From Salipaludibacillus neizhouensis (GTDB lineage: Bacteria; Bacillota; Bacilli; Bacillales; Salisediminibacteriaceae): a stretch of DNA of 64,000 bases. The notes beneath the pieces are model-generated. The model was not told the origin of the DNA. It did no database searches and saw only the letters and a program-made list of their open reading frames with translations. Location of the stretch: positions 1,164,098-1,228,097 of the forward strand of contig NZ_KZ614146.1 of NCBI RefSeq assembly GCF_002886185.1, written 5' to 3'. Positions 7,640-16,111 of this stretch are shown here, piece after piece. Numbering within the stretch: the first letter of the stretch is position 1; each line of letters starts with the position of its first letter. Both the position numbers and the translations under genes were made by a program.

Positions 7640-8072
7640 AAATACCATGTTTTATTAAACTCTATTAACCTAAGTGATTTTAAACAACTTACTTATTATC
7701 AAAAGACATTTGAAGCACGGAGAAGTCAGAACATAAACTAAAACTACGGGCAGAGACCCTGGCGGGGAGCATATCTGACCTCCACCCTCATGGCAAGGTT
7801 GAACGAAGGAATGTAGGAGCATTGACTCTGGGAGACATGGGAGGGTTAACCCCATGAGAAACGTGGAGATCCATCGTTGCGATCATACGTAAAATTCCCC
7901 TCTACTTTTAAAAAATTACTTAAGTGGAGCTGGTCAATCAGCCCCCTAACATCCATTTTTTAAAAGATAAGTTAAAACTAACCATGTAAATAATGTCTAG
8001 TGGTAAAGAGTAGCTATGAAATCCTTAGATAAACGGAGTTTTCGTAAGAAAACAAAAAGATTATAGAGGGAG
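7640..8072 (+). ncRNA. candidate bridge RNA region of the IS110 element
   Basis: The roughly 430-base non-coding right end is conserved between both copies. IS110/IS1111 elements encode a structured bridge RNA in a non-coding end that pairs with target and donor DNA. Here GGGAGCAT at 7765-7772 equals the junction expected in the circular form (right end GGGAG joined to left end CAT). Several short stems, such as GGGTTAACCCC at 7845-7855, are visible. The exact RNA ends were not determined. Confidence 0.4.
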
Positions 8073-8286
8073 TATAGCACAAGAAAGAGAAGAGAAAAAA
8101 CGGAGTATTTATTATAATGGTGGCTCTATTGGCTGGGCAAAATGCCATGTGCTACCTTGGATAGCATTATATTGGTTTGTTCAATTTGTTAAAAAAATGG
8201 TATAGAAGCCTCTATCCAAGTATTGGTGAGCTGTGTTGAAGAAGTTATTGGTTTTAAATGGAAAATGAAAAATATAAGAAAGAGGG
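8073..8286 (+). other. decayed sequence between IS and next gene
   Basis: A broken frame reads YYNGGSIGWAKCHVLPWIAL and then FVQFVKKM before a stop, preceded by a possible CGGAG ribosome binding site. It looks like a former small membrane-protein cassette. No family recognised. Confidence 0.35.
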
Positions 8287-8555
8287 GTGATTACTATTTC
8301 TAGGGATTATAAGTTCTTTAATAAATGGAGTAAAACTCGAAAAATGGGTAAATGGAAATATATCCTTTTTATGGGATTTTATTTGGAGGAACAGGTTTTT
8401 TATTAGGAAAAGTAGGTTTAGATTTTTTCTTAGATAAAGCGTTTGAAAAGATATCAGAGTACATAATGACTTCAATAATATTTGGTATTCTGTTTGGAAC
8501 TGGTACTTGGTTATATACAGAAAATAGATATAAAAAGTACACAGCAAATAAATAA
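8287..8555 (+). pseudogene. small two-TM membrane protein, frameshifted
   Basis: The upstream frame gives SRDYKFFNKWSKTRKMGKWK and then needs a one-base shift at a run of five T's (about 8370) to continue as YGILFGGTGFLLGKVGLDFF and on to the TAA at 8553-8555. Two hydrophobic segments are seen. The likely start is GTG at 8287, or ATT at 8299 after AGAGGGGTGATTACT. The 67-codon frame from 8352 alone lacks a ribosome binding site, so a frameshifted longer gene fits better. Confidence 0.5.
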
Positions 8556-8559
8556 CACT

Positions 8560-8625
8560 AATCAACTAATGGAAGCGTTAGTGCAAGAAGTTAGCGGCTC
8601 TTTAGTACCTAATTCCTATCAAATG
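8560..8625 (+). repeat. cassette repeat, left box plus start of tail
   Basis: CAACTAATGGAAGCGTTAGTGCAAG followed by TTTAGTACCTAATTCCTATC, directly after the stop of the preceding frame. Confidence 0.75.
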
Positions 8626-8655
8626 CTTTTTATTATGTTAAGGGGTGAGGATTAT

Positions 8656-9261
8656 ATGTCAATGAATAAGCAATGGACTGTTGGGATTTTACTGTTTGAC
8701 GAGATTGAAGTGCTCGATTTTGCAGGTCCTTTTGAAGTTTTTTCCGTGACTAAATATGAAGACTTTACAACTAGAGCATTCATTGTAAGCACCATTTCAG
8801 AAACTGGAGAGATGATACATGCTAGAAACGGGTTGAAAGTTCAACCTGATTACAGCTTTGAGAACGCACCTTCTTTTGATATCGTTGTGGTTCCAGGTGG
8901 ACCTGGAGCAAGAGAAACACAAATACACAATAGACGGGTTATAGAATGGATAACTAGTCAAATGACTAATGTTCATATTATGACTTCGGTTTGCACGGGT
9001 GCTTTTTTACTAGCTAAAGCAGGATTACTTAACGGGAAAACGGCGACTACACATTGGTTTAGCTATGATAGATTTGAAAACAAGTTTCCAAAGGTAACAC
9101 TACAAAGGAATGTAAAATTCGTTGACCAAGGTAATATTGTGACTTCAGGCGGGGTTTCGGCAGGAATAAATATGTCTTTTCATATTGTAAATCGTCTTCT
9201 TGGAAAAGAAATAGCTTCAAATACAGCCCGTGGAATGGAATACGAAATATTACTTGACTAG
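8656..9261 (+). CDS. DJ-1/PfpI family protein (glutamine amidotransferase-like)
   Basis: 201 residues with the GATase1-like fold. Visible are the acidic residue E16 (LLFDEIEVLDFAG), the oxyanion region VVPGGPGARE and the nucleophile elbow TSVCTGAFLLA (C113), followed by GLLNGKTATTHW and VTSGGVSAGI. This pattern is shared with isonitrile hydratases and with the N-terminal domains of AraC-type regulators; no DNA-binding domain is attached here. Start ATG 8656 follows AAGGGGTGAGG. The longer upstream frame runs through the repeat and is not used. The substrate is unknown. Confidence 0.88.
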   Translation: MSMNKQWTVGILLFDEIEVLDFAGPFEVFSVTKYEDFTTRAFIVSTISETGEMIHARNGLKVQPDYSFENAPSFDIVVVPGGPGARETQIHNRRVIEWITSQMTNVHIMTSVCTGAFLLAKAGLLNGKTATTHWFSYDRFENKFPKVTLQRNVKFVDQGNIVTSGGVSAGINMSFHIVNRLLGKEIASNTARGMEYEILLD

Positions 9262-9364
9262 AGTCAGAAAGTAACTACAATTCTATTTCTTGTTTACAAA
9301 AAGTGGTTTAGTAACATTACTGTGAAATTATTTATGCATATTTTCCGCATTTTAGTATTCCGTA

Positions 9365-9475
9365 ATCGTGCCGGATGGTTAAAAGTAGTTCCTAAGATAT
9401 AGAAAATGAGTTGGGGATTTATGTTAAAACGATAATAGAAAATGTGAGGGTTTGTGAATTTTACCACTTAAAGTA
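9365..9475 (+). repeat. degenerate cassette tail (T element)
   Basis: GCCGGATGGTTAAAAGTAG, GGGGATTTATGTTAA and ACGATAATAGAAAA match the second half of the T element; the terminator hairpin has been lost. It is the only feature seen in the gap 9262-9541. Confidence 0.65.
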
Positions 9476-9541
9476 TTGGGGAGGTTTGTTGAAGAGGTGT
9501 TGGAATACTTGGTATAAGAATAGAAAAGTAGGGGTGATTTT

Positions 9542-10036
9542 ATGAAAAGAATTCAGCTAATTTTATTTAGTATGTTATTTGTTTTGGTAGCTTGTACAAC
9601 AGATGAAACTACTATAGAAGAAATAGAATTACCCGAAGATATACCTGAGTTTGTACAAAAAAATGATTTTGAAGCGATTAATTGGGAAGAAAAAGCAGTT
9701 AAATTTGGTAATAGAGGTATCATTGGGAATGAAAATAAGTCAGGCGTCATTGGTGCTGATATGCCTAGTTTAAGCAATCAAAAGTGGATGTGGCATCTAT
9801 GGGGAATGGATAATCTTGAGAACATAGAATTAACGGTTGTTGGTTTTCATAAAGAAACAGGAACTGTCCACCAAATTCTAATAGATGGGTGGACTAAAAC
9901 TCTTAGTGGACCAAACAACGGTGCAGATGCACATACACCATCAACAGTAAAAATACCAGAGTCGGGAGAGTGGGCTTTATTACTTTATACCGATGGTGAA
10001 TTATTTGATACATTAATATATGAAATAAATGAATAG
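9542..10036 (+). CDS. lipoprotein, DUF4871-like
   Basis: A 164-residue lipoprotein: signal peptide of about 17 residues with lipobox LVAC, then an acidic linker and a folded domain. Distinctive strings are MPSLSNQKWMWHLWG, VVGFHKETGTVHQIL and SGEWALLLYTDGELFDTL. These match my memory of the DUF4871 family of Bacillus lipoproteins, whose role is unknown. Exported and membrane-anchored on the outer face. AGGGGTGATTTT precedes the ATG. Confidence 0.8.
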   Translation: MKRIQLILFSMLFVLVACTTDETTIEEIELPEDIPEFVQKNDFEAINWEEKAVKFGNRGIIGNENKSGVIGADMPSLSNQKWMWHLWGMDNLENIELTVVGFHKETGTVHQILIDGWTKTLSGPNNGADAHTPSTVKIPESGEWALLLYTDGELFDTLIYEINE

Positions 10037-10059
10037 TATTCAAGAGATTGCTATTGTTG

Positions 10060-10130
10060 TTGTGCTAAAAGCAGCAATAGTTGAACATGCCATTGGTGCT
10101 GTTGCGGTGCTAAAGGGAGAATGAACGAAG
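10060..10130 (+). repeat. cassette repeat, short form
   Basis: GCAGCAATAGTTGAACATGCC followed by GTTGCGGTGCTAAAGGGAG, the two half-sites of the short repeat form, between the lipoprotein and kinase-like genes. Confidence 0.75.
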
Positions 10131-10185
10131 CAGTTTAGTGGAAGAAAAGAATACATCAATATTGTAAAATAAATGGAGGATTTAA

Positions 10186-11058
10186 ATGGTCGAATTGCAA
10201 GTTATAAGTTTAGATAAGGTATCATTTCAATTAAAAGAACAACATAACTTCGAATGGCTATTAAATATGGGAGAGGTCTTCAGCGTTTTTGATGAACAAG
10301 ATTCAGGAAATATATGTTTTGGAATTGAAAAAAACGGAACAAAAAAGTTTGTGAAGTATGCTGGTGCAAAGACAAAAGAATATACAGGACAACCAGAAGA
10401 TGCGATAGAGTTGTTAAAGAATTCAATCCCACTTTATAGAGAATTGCAATATAAACATTTGATACATTTAATCGAACATTTTGAGGTTGAGAAAGGGTAT
10501 GTGTTAGTTTTTGAGTGGTTTGATGGGGAATGTCTTCACTCCCATTGGTCGTTTCCCCCACCTCATAAGTACACTCACCCTGGATCTCCGTTTTATCGGT
10601 TCAAGCAATTACCAGTTGAACAACGTTTAAGGTCATTTAATAGTATATTAGATTTCCATCTCAATGTGGAAAAGAATAATTATGTAGCAGTTGATTTTTA
10701 TGACGGTAGTATCTTATATGACTTTAAAAATAATGTAACAAAGATTTGCGACATTGATTTATATAAGAAAAAACCATTTATCAATACAATGGGGCGACTT
10801 TGGGGTTCATCAAGATTTATGTCACCAGAAGAATTCAAAATAGGTTCGAATATTGATGAAAGAACGAATGTATTTAATATGGGAGCAATCGCATTTGGAC
10901 TGTTAGGCGGAGAATTAGACCGTTCAATTTTGTGGGATGCAGGACAGGAACTTTATCAAGTGGCAATAAAGGCAGTTAAATCAGATAGAAGAGAAAGATA
11001 TTCAACAATAGAAGAATTCATCTCAGATTGGGAATCAGCCTCAAAACAGCATTTGTGA
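10186..11058 (+). CDS. Ser/Thr protein kinase-like protein
   Basis: A 290-residue soluble protein with the layout of a Hanks-type kinase but atypical motifs. A possible ATP-lysine region is KNGTKKFVKYAGA (about residues 49-61), the hinge is VLVFEWFDGE, the catalytic loop reads VAVDFYDGSILYDF instead of HRDLKxxN, the metal-binding motif is CDIDLY instead of DFG, and the activation segment ends GSSRFMSPEEF (APE motif). Similar proteins occur as single genes in Bacillus. It could be an active small-molecule or protein kinase, or a pseudokinase. GGAGG precedes the ATG. Confidence 0.8.
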   Translation: MVELQVISLDKVSFQLKEQHNFEWLLNMGEVFSVFDEQDSGNICFGIEKNGTKKFVKYAGAKTKEYTGQPEDAIELLKNSIPLYRELQYKHLIHLIEHFEVEKGYVLVFEWFDGECLHSHWSFPPPHKYTHPGSPFYRFKQLPVEQRLRSFNSILDFHLNVEKNNYVAVDFYDGSILYDFKNNVTKICDIDLYKKKPFINTMGRLWGSSRFMSPEEFKIGSNIDERTNVFNMGAIAFGLLGGELDRSILWDAGQELYQVAIKAVKSDRRERYSTIEEFISDWESASKQHL

Positions 11059-11074
11059 AGCATTATTAAAGCTC

Positions 11075-11190
11075 AAGGAGAGCGTTAGGGAAAGAAGCTA
11101 GCTGCCTTTTAGTACCTAATTGCTATCGATTCTATCTGCACAATCAGGCGCAATTCTGTAGCAAGAATTGTGCTAGTTCCATTTAATGGA
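11075..11190 (+). repeat. cassette repeat, long form with hairpin
   Basis: GGAGAGCGTTAGGGAAAGAAG, then TTTTAGTACCTAATTGCTATC and a GGCGCAATTC/GAATTGTGC hairpin. The hairpin lacks a good T-run in this copy. Confidence 0.8.
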
Positions 11191-11252
11191 ATAAGAGGAC
11201 TTTTCACGAAAAAATGAACTTGTAATTAATGTTATATGAAGGAGGGAATTAC

Positions 11253-11987
11253 ATGAAAGATACTACGAGCGAAATTTATAATAAGTTAGCCAATACATAT
11301 CAAAACGATGTTGATGAGGGGAGTCCTTATAACGCTTATTATGAACGCCCAGCTATGATGACAGCTTTGCCTCCACAATTAAAAGGGAAAAAGGTGCTTG
11401 ATGCTGGTTGTTCGGCTGGATGGTATTCTTCTCAATTATTGCAGCAAGGGGCGGAAGTTACAGGTATAGACGTAAGTCCCGAAATGGTAAAAGCAGCGAA
11501 GCATCGTTTAGGGGGAAAAGCGACAATCCTTCGTCATGATCTTCAAGATACGCTTCCTTTTAATGATAATTCCTTTGATGTGATTGTAAGCTCACTTACA
11601 CTTCATTATTTAAAGGATTGGACATACACATTTCAAGAATTCAACCGCATTCTAAAAGCAGATGGAACCTTTTTATTTTCGGTTCATCACCCATTTATGG
11701 ATTATACAAGACACAAATGCGAGGATTACTTTAAAACCCAATTCTTATCAGAAACCTGGAACAAACCTAATATTACAATTGATGTCAACTTTTACAGAAG
11801 ACCCATGCAAAGCATCGTAAATAAAACCACTCAATTTTTCAATCTCCATGAGCTTATTGAACCCCAACCGCAAGAAAAGATGAAAGAAGTGAAAGAGAAA
11901 TCTTATTTCTATCTTATGACCAGCCCTCATTTCCTTATAGTAAAAGCTACGTCAAAAAAGTTTATGGAAATCCAGCAATTGGGTTAA
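11253..11987 (+). CDS. class I SAM-dependent methyltransferase
   Basis: A 244-residue methyltransferase of the UbiE/Methyltransf_11 type. The SAM-binding motif I is [12 protein letters not shown] (about residues 48-59), motif [12 protein letters not shown], and the post-motif is [15 protein letters not shown]. The long C-terminal part ([10 protein letters not shown] onwards) is shared with small-molecule methyltransferases; the substrate cannot be inferred. ATG 11253 follows GGAGGG, preferred over an upstream in-frame ATG. One of four different methyltransferase genes in the accessory zone. Confidence 0.9.
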   Translation: MKDTTSEIYNKLANTYQNDVDEGSPYNAYYERPAMMTALPPQLKGKKVLDAGCSAGWYSSQLLQQGAEVTGIDVSPEMVKAAKHRLGGKATILRHDLQDTLPFNDNSFDVIVSSLTLHYLKDWTYTFQEFNRILKADGTFLFSVHHPFMDYTRHKCEDYFKTQFLSETWNKPNITIDVNFYRRPMQSIVNKTTQFFNLHELIEPQPQEKMKEVKEKSYFYLMTSPHFLIVKATSKKFMEIQQLG

Positions 11988-11999
11988 ACTTTCTCTTCA

Positions 12000-12165
12000 A
12001 CAATCAGGCGCAAATCTGTAATAAGAATTGCGCTTTTTTTTGTGTATAGGCCAGTTTATATAAGAATTAGGTTCTTTAAAATTAGAGATTAAATTGGAAA
12101 ATTTATGTTAATATGATATTAGAAAACCTAAGAGTTTGTGATTTTTTACTTAAACTAAAGAGAAG
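12000..12165 (+). repeat. cassette tail (T element)
   Basis: AACAATCAGGCGCAAATCTG, a hairpin with a T-run, GTATAGGCCAG, TTGGAAAATTTATGTTAATA and CACTT-like TTACTTAAACTAA. It ends the methyltransferase unit and abuts the next gene's leader. Confidence 0.85.
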
Positions 12166-12237
12166 GACTTTCCATTATCAAGTCGAATAATGTTTTTTGA
12201 ATCGATTTTAGTTGAGAAGAGAAAGGTAGAGTTGAGA

Positions 12238-12885
12238 ATGGATGTGAATCGTTTTAAAGCTGTATTATTTGATTTAGATGGAACGTTAATTAACAGTGAA
12301 TGGTTAGGAACGGAATCTTATAATTATGGCATTCAGAAAATATTAAACAGGGAAATAAATGAGGTTGAAAAACAATATCTATTAGGAAAACCATTCAAAG
12401 CCTTAAGTGATTTGTTTCCTTATTTATCATCCATTGAAACAGAAAAAATTATAGAAGAGACTTTAGATTATTATCGTAAATATAACCATATGATTAAAGA
12501 ATATGATGGGATTAAGGAAATGCTTCAAATTCTTAAGGAAAAGGGATTTAAATTAGGTCTTGTTACAGCTAAACTAAAACAAAATGCGACTAAGGAGTTA
12601 CAAAATACTGGTTTATATCCTTTTTTTGAAGTGGTTATGGGAAAGGAAGATTGTCAGGATTTTAAACCTAGTCCTGTTCCTTTATTACAATTAGCTGAAA
12701 AACTTAATGTTAGGCCGATAGAATGTTTATATGTTGGTGATCAACCGACAGACATTCAGGCAACACACTCTGCAAATATGATAAGTGTTGCTGCACTTTG
12801 GGGAGAAGGGAAGACTGAAAGGTTATCCCCTCTGAATCCAACCTTTTTATTTAATAATCCATATCAATTAACTCAATTGTTATAA
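12238..12885 (+). CDS. HAD-superfamily phosphatase
   Basis: A 215-residue haloacid dehalogenase-type hydrolase of the phosphoglucomutase/PpaX-like subfamily. Motif I FDLDGTL carries the nucleophile and acid/base Asp residues; motif II Thr is in GLVTAK; motif III Lys in DFKPSP; motif IV GDQPTDI. An alpha-helical cap lies between motifs I and II. It probably hydrolyses a small phosphate ester. ATG 12238 is chosen because AAAGGTAGAG lies upstream. Confidence 0.9.
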   Translation: MDVNRFKAVLFDLDGTLINSEWLGTESYNYGIQKILNREINEVEKQYLLGKPFKALSDLFPYLSSIETEKIIEETLDYYRKYNHMIKEYDGIKEMLQILKEKGFKLGLVTAKLKQNATKELQNTGLYPFFEVVMGKEDCQDFKPSPVPLLQLAEKLNVRPIECLYVGDQPTDIQATHSANMISVAALWGEGKTERLSPLNPTFLFNNPYQLTQLL

Positions 12886-12917
12886 AGAGAAGACCGTCCC
12901 GTAGGTGGTTTTTTAGG

Positions 12918-12960
12918 GCTTCTTCAACTAAATGAGAGTTTAGCTGAACAAAGGATTTTA
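12918..12960 (+). repeat. cassette repeat, diverged
   Basis: CTTCTTCAACTAAATGAGAG, then TTTAGCTGAACAAAGG; a worn left box and second half-site. Confidence 0.55.
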
Positions 12961-12985
12961 AATTTGAAACAGAGGTGTTGAGTAA

Positions 12986-13489
12986 ATGGGTATCGTTATT
13001 GAAAAACCTAAGACAATACATTCAGAAGCTATTGCTAGTATTTGTTCGAAAGGCTGGAAACAAACAGTAGAAGGAATGTTAAGTGAAGAATATTAAATGA
13101 AAAATGTAGAGTATTAGTACGACAATGAACGTGTAAAAAAAGATATAAAAGCAGGCATTTATTCTTACATAGCATTACTTAATTCAGAAGTCGTAGGAGT
13201 AATTGGTGGTGCAAAAACGGAATCAAATGAAGGAGAAATATTTGTATTATATGTTGACGAAACTATTAGATATGAATGGGTTGGAAAAAAACTACTTGAA
13301 ACTTTCACTCAACAACAAATGAGGAAAGGGATTTCTGAACAATGGGTTTCGGTGCAAGAAGATAATCATAGAGGTATCCCATTTTATGAAGCTAGAGGCT
13401 TTTTATTTAAAGAAAATAGAATCAAAGAAACTGAAACAGGAGAACAACAGGTATCATTACGATATGCTAGAAAACTAAATTCTTATTGA
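12986..13489 (+). pseudogene. GNAT acetyltransferase, two nonsense codons
   Basis: A 167-codon frame interrupted by TAA (codon 37) and TAG (codon 44). The downstream part still reads as a GNAT: YIALLNSEVVGVIGG, the acetyl-CoA loop region RYEWVGKKLLETF (normally RGxGxG, here degraded) and GIPFYEARGFLF. Start ATG follows GAGGTGTTGAGTAA. The frame is not shifted, so this is point-mutational decay. Confidence 0.75.
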
Positions 13490-13580
13490 ACAAACGGAGG
13501 TACTTTACTTTAATAAAGCGAACGCACCTTGTTAAGTGAGTGTTCGTAAGATACTTAAATTTTGAGTAGGGAGGTTTAAA

Positions 13581-13790
13581 ATGGTAGTAATTCTAACCAG
13601 TATTTTTTCAGCTGTAATAATATTCATTACTGTTTTTTCTATGATTAAAGTCTTAAGTATTGCCTATAAAAGAAAAGAAATTTCGCATTTGAAATATAGA
13701 GTTTTAGCAACTTCTTTTATAGTAGTAGGTATTTTAGTTACTTCGGTTTTACCTTTTGGTTATCAAAAAGTATCTGAAATAATACTCTAA
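13581..13790 (+). CDS. small membrane protein, two TM
   Basis: 69 residues, with hydrophobic segments at about residues 4-26 and 44-62 and a basic loop (YKRKEISHLKYR) between them. GGGAGG lies upstream of the ATG. Stand-alone cassette gene; no family recognised. Confidence 0.65.
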   Translation: MVVILTSIFSAVIIFITVFSMIKVLSIAYKRKEISHLKYRVLATSFIVVGILVTSVLPFGYQKVSEIIL

Positions 13791-13888
13791 TCATTTATAT
13801 AGCAATTATTGAAATAGTGAAAAAGTGTACTTAAAGTAACGAGGAGAATAGTAAATTCTCTCCAGTAAAATCGAAAGGAGGTAGTCGT

Positions 13889-14083
13889 ATGAATAAAAAT
13901 AAAATATTATTACAGATTTTGGTTGGTGTTATTTTCTTTGTACTTGCTGTTCTGTTGTTTACTTTTATTGAGTCGCCTTCCCCTTATTTTGCTGGTTTTT
14001 TCGTAGCTTTTGCCACACTAGAGATTATCTTTTTGAATCGGATTATAAAAAATAATAAAAATCAAACTAGAAACCAATTATAA
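13889..14083 (+). CDS. small membrane protein, two TM
   Basis: 64 residues with two hydrophobic segments (about 7-27 and 32-50) and a basic C-terminal tail (RIIKNNKNQTR). The ribosome binding site AAAGGAGG is excellent. Function unknown. Confidence 0.7.
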   Translation: MNKNKILLQILVGVIFFVLAVLLFTFIESPSPYFAGFFVAFATLEIIFLNRIIKNNKNQTRNQL

Positions 14084-14114
14084 AAGGCTAAGTGAAGTGG
14101 ATATTATAAGAATG

Positions 14115-14190
14115 TTTTCTTCAACAAACGGGACTGCGATAGTTACGCCTTCGCTCTCGATGGTGCTACAGGGGAGATGAGTTGAAGTAG
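14115..14190 (+). repeat. cassette repeat, short form
   Basis: TTCTTCAACAAACGGGACTG, GCGATAGTTACGCC and ATGGTGCTACAGGGGAGATG: left box, second half-site and right box are all recognisable. Confidence 0.8.
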
Positions 14191-14239
14191 ATCTCTGCTA
14201 TACAAAGTTAAAATAAGATTTTAGATGGAGGGATATATT

Positions 14240-14536
14240 TTGGATAGACTACTAGATTTTACTTTTGTAATATTGTTACCGTCACTAGTTACTATAGCGT
14301 TTGTGTATTGGACGATGAAAGTATGCTATTCAAAAAGATTCATACCGACTATTATGCAAACTTTGTTGGCTATTTTAGTTTTTTTTGTTCCAATAATTCT
14401 TGTTTCCTTTGACGTTATTAATGGGGGATTTGGTCCAGCAATTATGAGCATTGTTTTATTTAGTTCTTTGATATTAGGTTCTTTTGTAAACCTTATAGTA
14501 ATTTTTACTATAAAGAAAAATGACCTGCCCAACTAA
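14240..14536 (+). CDS. membrane protein, three TM
   Basis: 98 residues with three hydrophobic segments and a basic end (TIKKNDLPN). TTG at 14240 is preferred because GGAGGG is 7 bases before it; an ATG 15 bases upstream would place that site inside the gene. The last codons and the stop overlap the beginning of the following cassette repeat. No family recognised. Confidence 0.6.
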   Translation: MDRLLDFTFVILLPSLVTIAFVYWTMKVCYSKRFIPTIMQTLLAILVFFVPIILVSFDVINGGFGPAIMSIVLFSSLILGSFVNLIVIFTIKKNDLPN

Positions 14537-14575
14537 CGGAGTAGCTGTTGCTATGGTGCCAATGAGGAGAAACTT
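14528..14575 (+). repeat. cassette repeat, short form
   Basis: CCAACTAACGGAGTAGCTG and ATGGTGCCAATGAGGAG; a compact copy that encodes the end of the preceding gene. Confidence 0.7.
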
Positions 14576-14577
14576 AA

Positions 14578-14745
14578 TTGAAAAAAACCATGCTGGTTTA
14601 TTAGAAGATTGTTAGGAAGAATTCTGGGTTTATTACACACTTACTCTGGTCTGGTTTTGTTATTGGAAAACGCATTTGTAAAATTAAATTAAAACGTACT
14701 GATGGAGATAATGTTAAACTATCGAATATTTTTTTAGAGAAGTAA
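14578..14745 (+). pseudogene. RDD-family membrane protein, truncated and frameshifted
   Basis: TTG at 14578 follows GAGGAGAAAC. The first codons read as HAG and, after a one-base T loss, IRRLLGRILG; a second shift leads to GFVIGKRICKIKLKRTDGDN and LSNIF, typical of RDD proteins (GKxxxxIK...DG). It then runs directly into the DUF4256 remnant, so its C-terminal half has been deleted. Confidence 0.6.
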
Positions 14746-15101
14746 AGACGGGTGAGTACATTTTTTATGACTGTTCAGCGGAAAGTCCTAAAGGTCGTAG
14801 AAGTGTTTGTTACGACCGTGAAGCGCTGGAGTCAAGAAAAAAATTTAAACCAGAAAATAACGTTATTGATATGGTTGCGGACATGGGCATTGAGCTTTTA
14901 ACGGAAGAACAATACCGGTATTTTCAAGAAATTGGAGAATTCGATAGAAAAACATCGAGCTGGATGAAAACACCTGCTAACATTAGAAAACTCGGCGGTG
15001 CCATTTTTTGTGATCGTCGTTACGACACAGTTTTTATGTACCACAATGGAGCAGAATCCTACTATGCTGCCAGAGGTTTCCGCGGCTCGCTAAGGGTCTA
15101 A
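14742..15101 (+). pseudogene. DUF4256 protein, 5' truncated
   Basis: A continuous frame reads TGEYIFYDCSAESPKGRRS, CYDREALESRKKFKPENN, DMGIELLTEEQYRYFQ and ends GAESYYAARGFRGSLRV. This matches the C-terminal two thirds of DUF4256 proteins (usually about 185 residues). The first 70-75 residues and the start are missing, replaced by the RDD fragment. The function of the family is unknown. Confidence 0.75.
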
Positions 15102-15276
15102 ATTTTGAACAGACAGTGAAATTTGAATGTGAGACTGGATCATACCTGGGGAAAGGCTCAATTTCAACAATGGATGAGGGGATCCCCAACTATATCAAGG
15201 CATGCTAACCTATTTAAGTTTGTAATAGTTGAGTCTTTAATATAATCGATCTAATTAATTTATAGGAGGTTTTCTA

Positions 15277-15446
15277 ATGGGATTAATGATGAAAACGACA
15301 TGTCAAAAATGTGAAAAGACATATCTCAAGATGCTTATATTTGTGTTCATGAATGTACGTTTTGCGAGAAATGCACGATCGAAATGTCCAATATTTGTCC
15401 GAATTGTAACGGAGAATTAGTCAGAAGACCCAAAAGTGTAGGGTAA
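15277..15446 (+). pseudogene. DUF1272 zinc-ribbon protein, frameshifted
   Basis: ATG follows TAGGAGG. The frame starts MKTTCQKCEKTYL and must shift by one base near 15330 to continue as DAYICVHECTFCEKCTIEM and CPNCNGELVRRPK, giving the CxxC...CxxC...CxxC pattern of DUF1272. The preceding stretch 15102-15276 has no gene; it includes a GGGGATCCCC palindrome. Confidence 0.7.
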
Positions 15447-15489
15447 TCGATTTTATAGAGTGATATAAAATGAATAAGTGGGTGAAGAA

Positions 15490-15959
15490 ATGAATATTAG
15501 ATTAGAAAAGGCAACCGTTAATGATGCACAATCTATTTTTGATATTCAAGTCAAGGCATTTATGCCCTTGCTGGAGAAGTATAAAGATTATGAAACCAAT
15601 CCAGCAAACGAAACTATCGAGAGAGTAATAACTAGAATAAATAAACCTAATGGTAGTTTTTTAAGATATTAGCTGACAACAAAATTAGAGGTGCTATCTG
15701 CGTTTTTTGGGAAGAAGATGTAAAGTTTTGGATAAGTCCAATGTTTATTCTACCTACATATCAAGGGGAAGGGATCGCCCAAAAAGCTATCTTTTTAATT
15801 GAAGAAATGTTTCCTCAAGCTATAACCTGGGAATTAGCAACAATTTTAGAGGAAGAACGAAATTGTTATCTATACGAAAAAATGGGCTATAACAAAACAG
15901 GAGTAAAGAAAATATTGAATGACAATACTACCTTAATTTATTATAAAAAGGTCTGTTAA
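15490..15959 (+). pseudogene. GNAT acetyltransferase, frameshifted
   Basis: The N-terminal part (MNIRLEKATVNDAQSIFDIQ) and C-terminal part (ILPTYQGEGIAQKAIFLIEE with the acetyl-CoA loop QGEGIA, then CYLYEKMGYNKTG) are in different frames. One base is missing in the T-run at about 15658, where an extra T would restore the frame. GGGTGAAGAA precedes the ATG at 15490. About 156 residues if repaired. Confidence 0.7.
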
Positions 15960-16111
15960 ATATAAATTCGGAGTCGCTGATCTACGAAAGATTGACGCAA
16001 TTTGTTTCGAATTTATTGAAATATGGGTCAGGTTTATCGAATGAAAAAAGGTTATCATTTCCATTTCATTGTGGTAATATGAATCTAATCTTATAGAAGA
16101 GGTGAGTTGAG

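Larger units (their letters stand above)
6225..8072 (+). mobile_element. IS110-type insertion sequence, copy 1
   Basis: About 1.85 kb, bounded on both sides by GGGAG and seemingly identical to the element at 60189-62036 apart from one base in the transposase gene. The ends were set by comparing the two copies: they share sequence from the left GGGGAG to the right ATAGAGGGAG and then diverge. The left part is about 120 bases, the right non-coding part about 430 bases. There are no long terminal inverted repeats, as usual for this family. The target is the conserved CTAACGGGGAG box of the cassette repeat. Confidence 0.88.
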
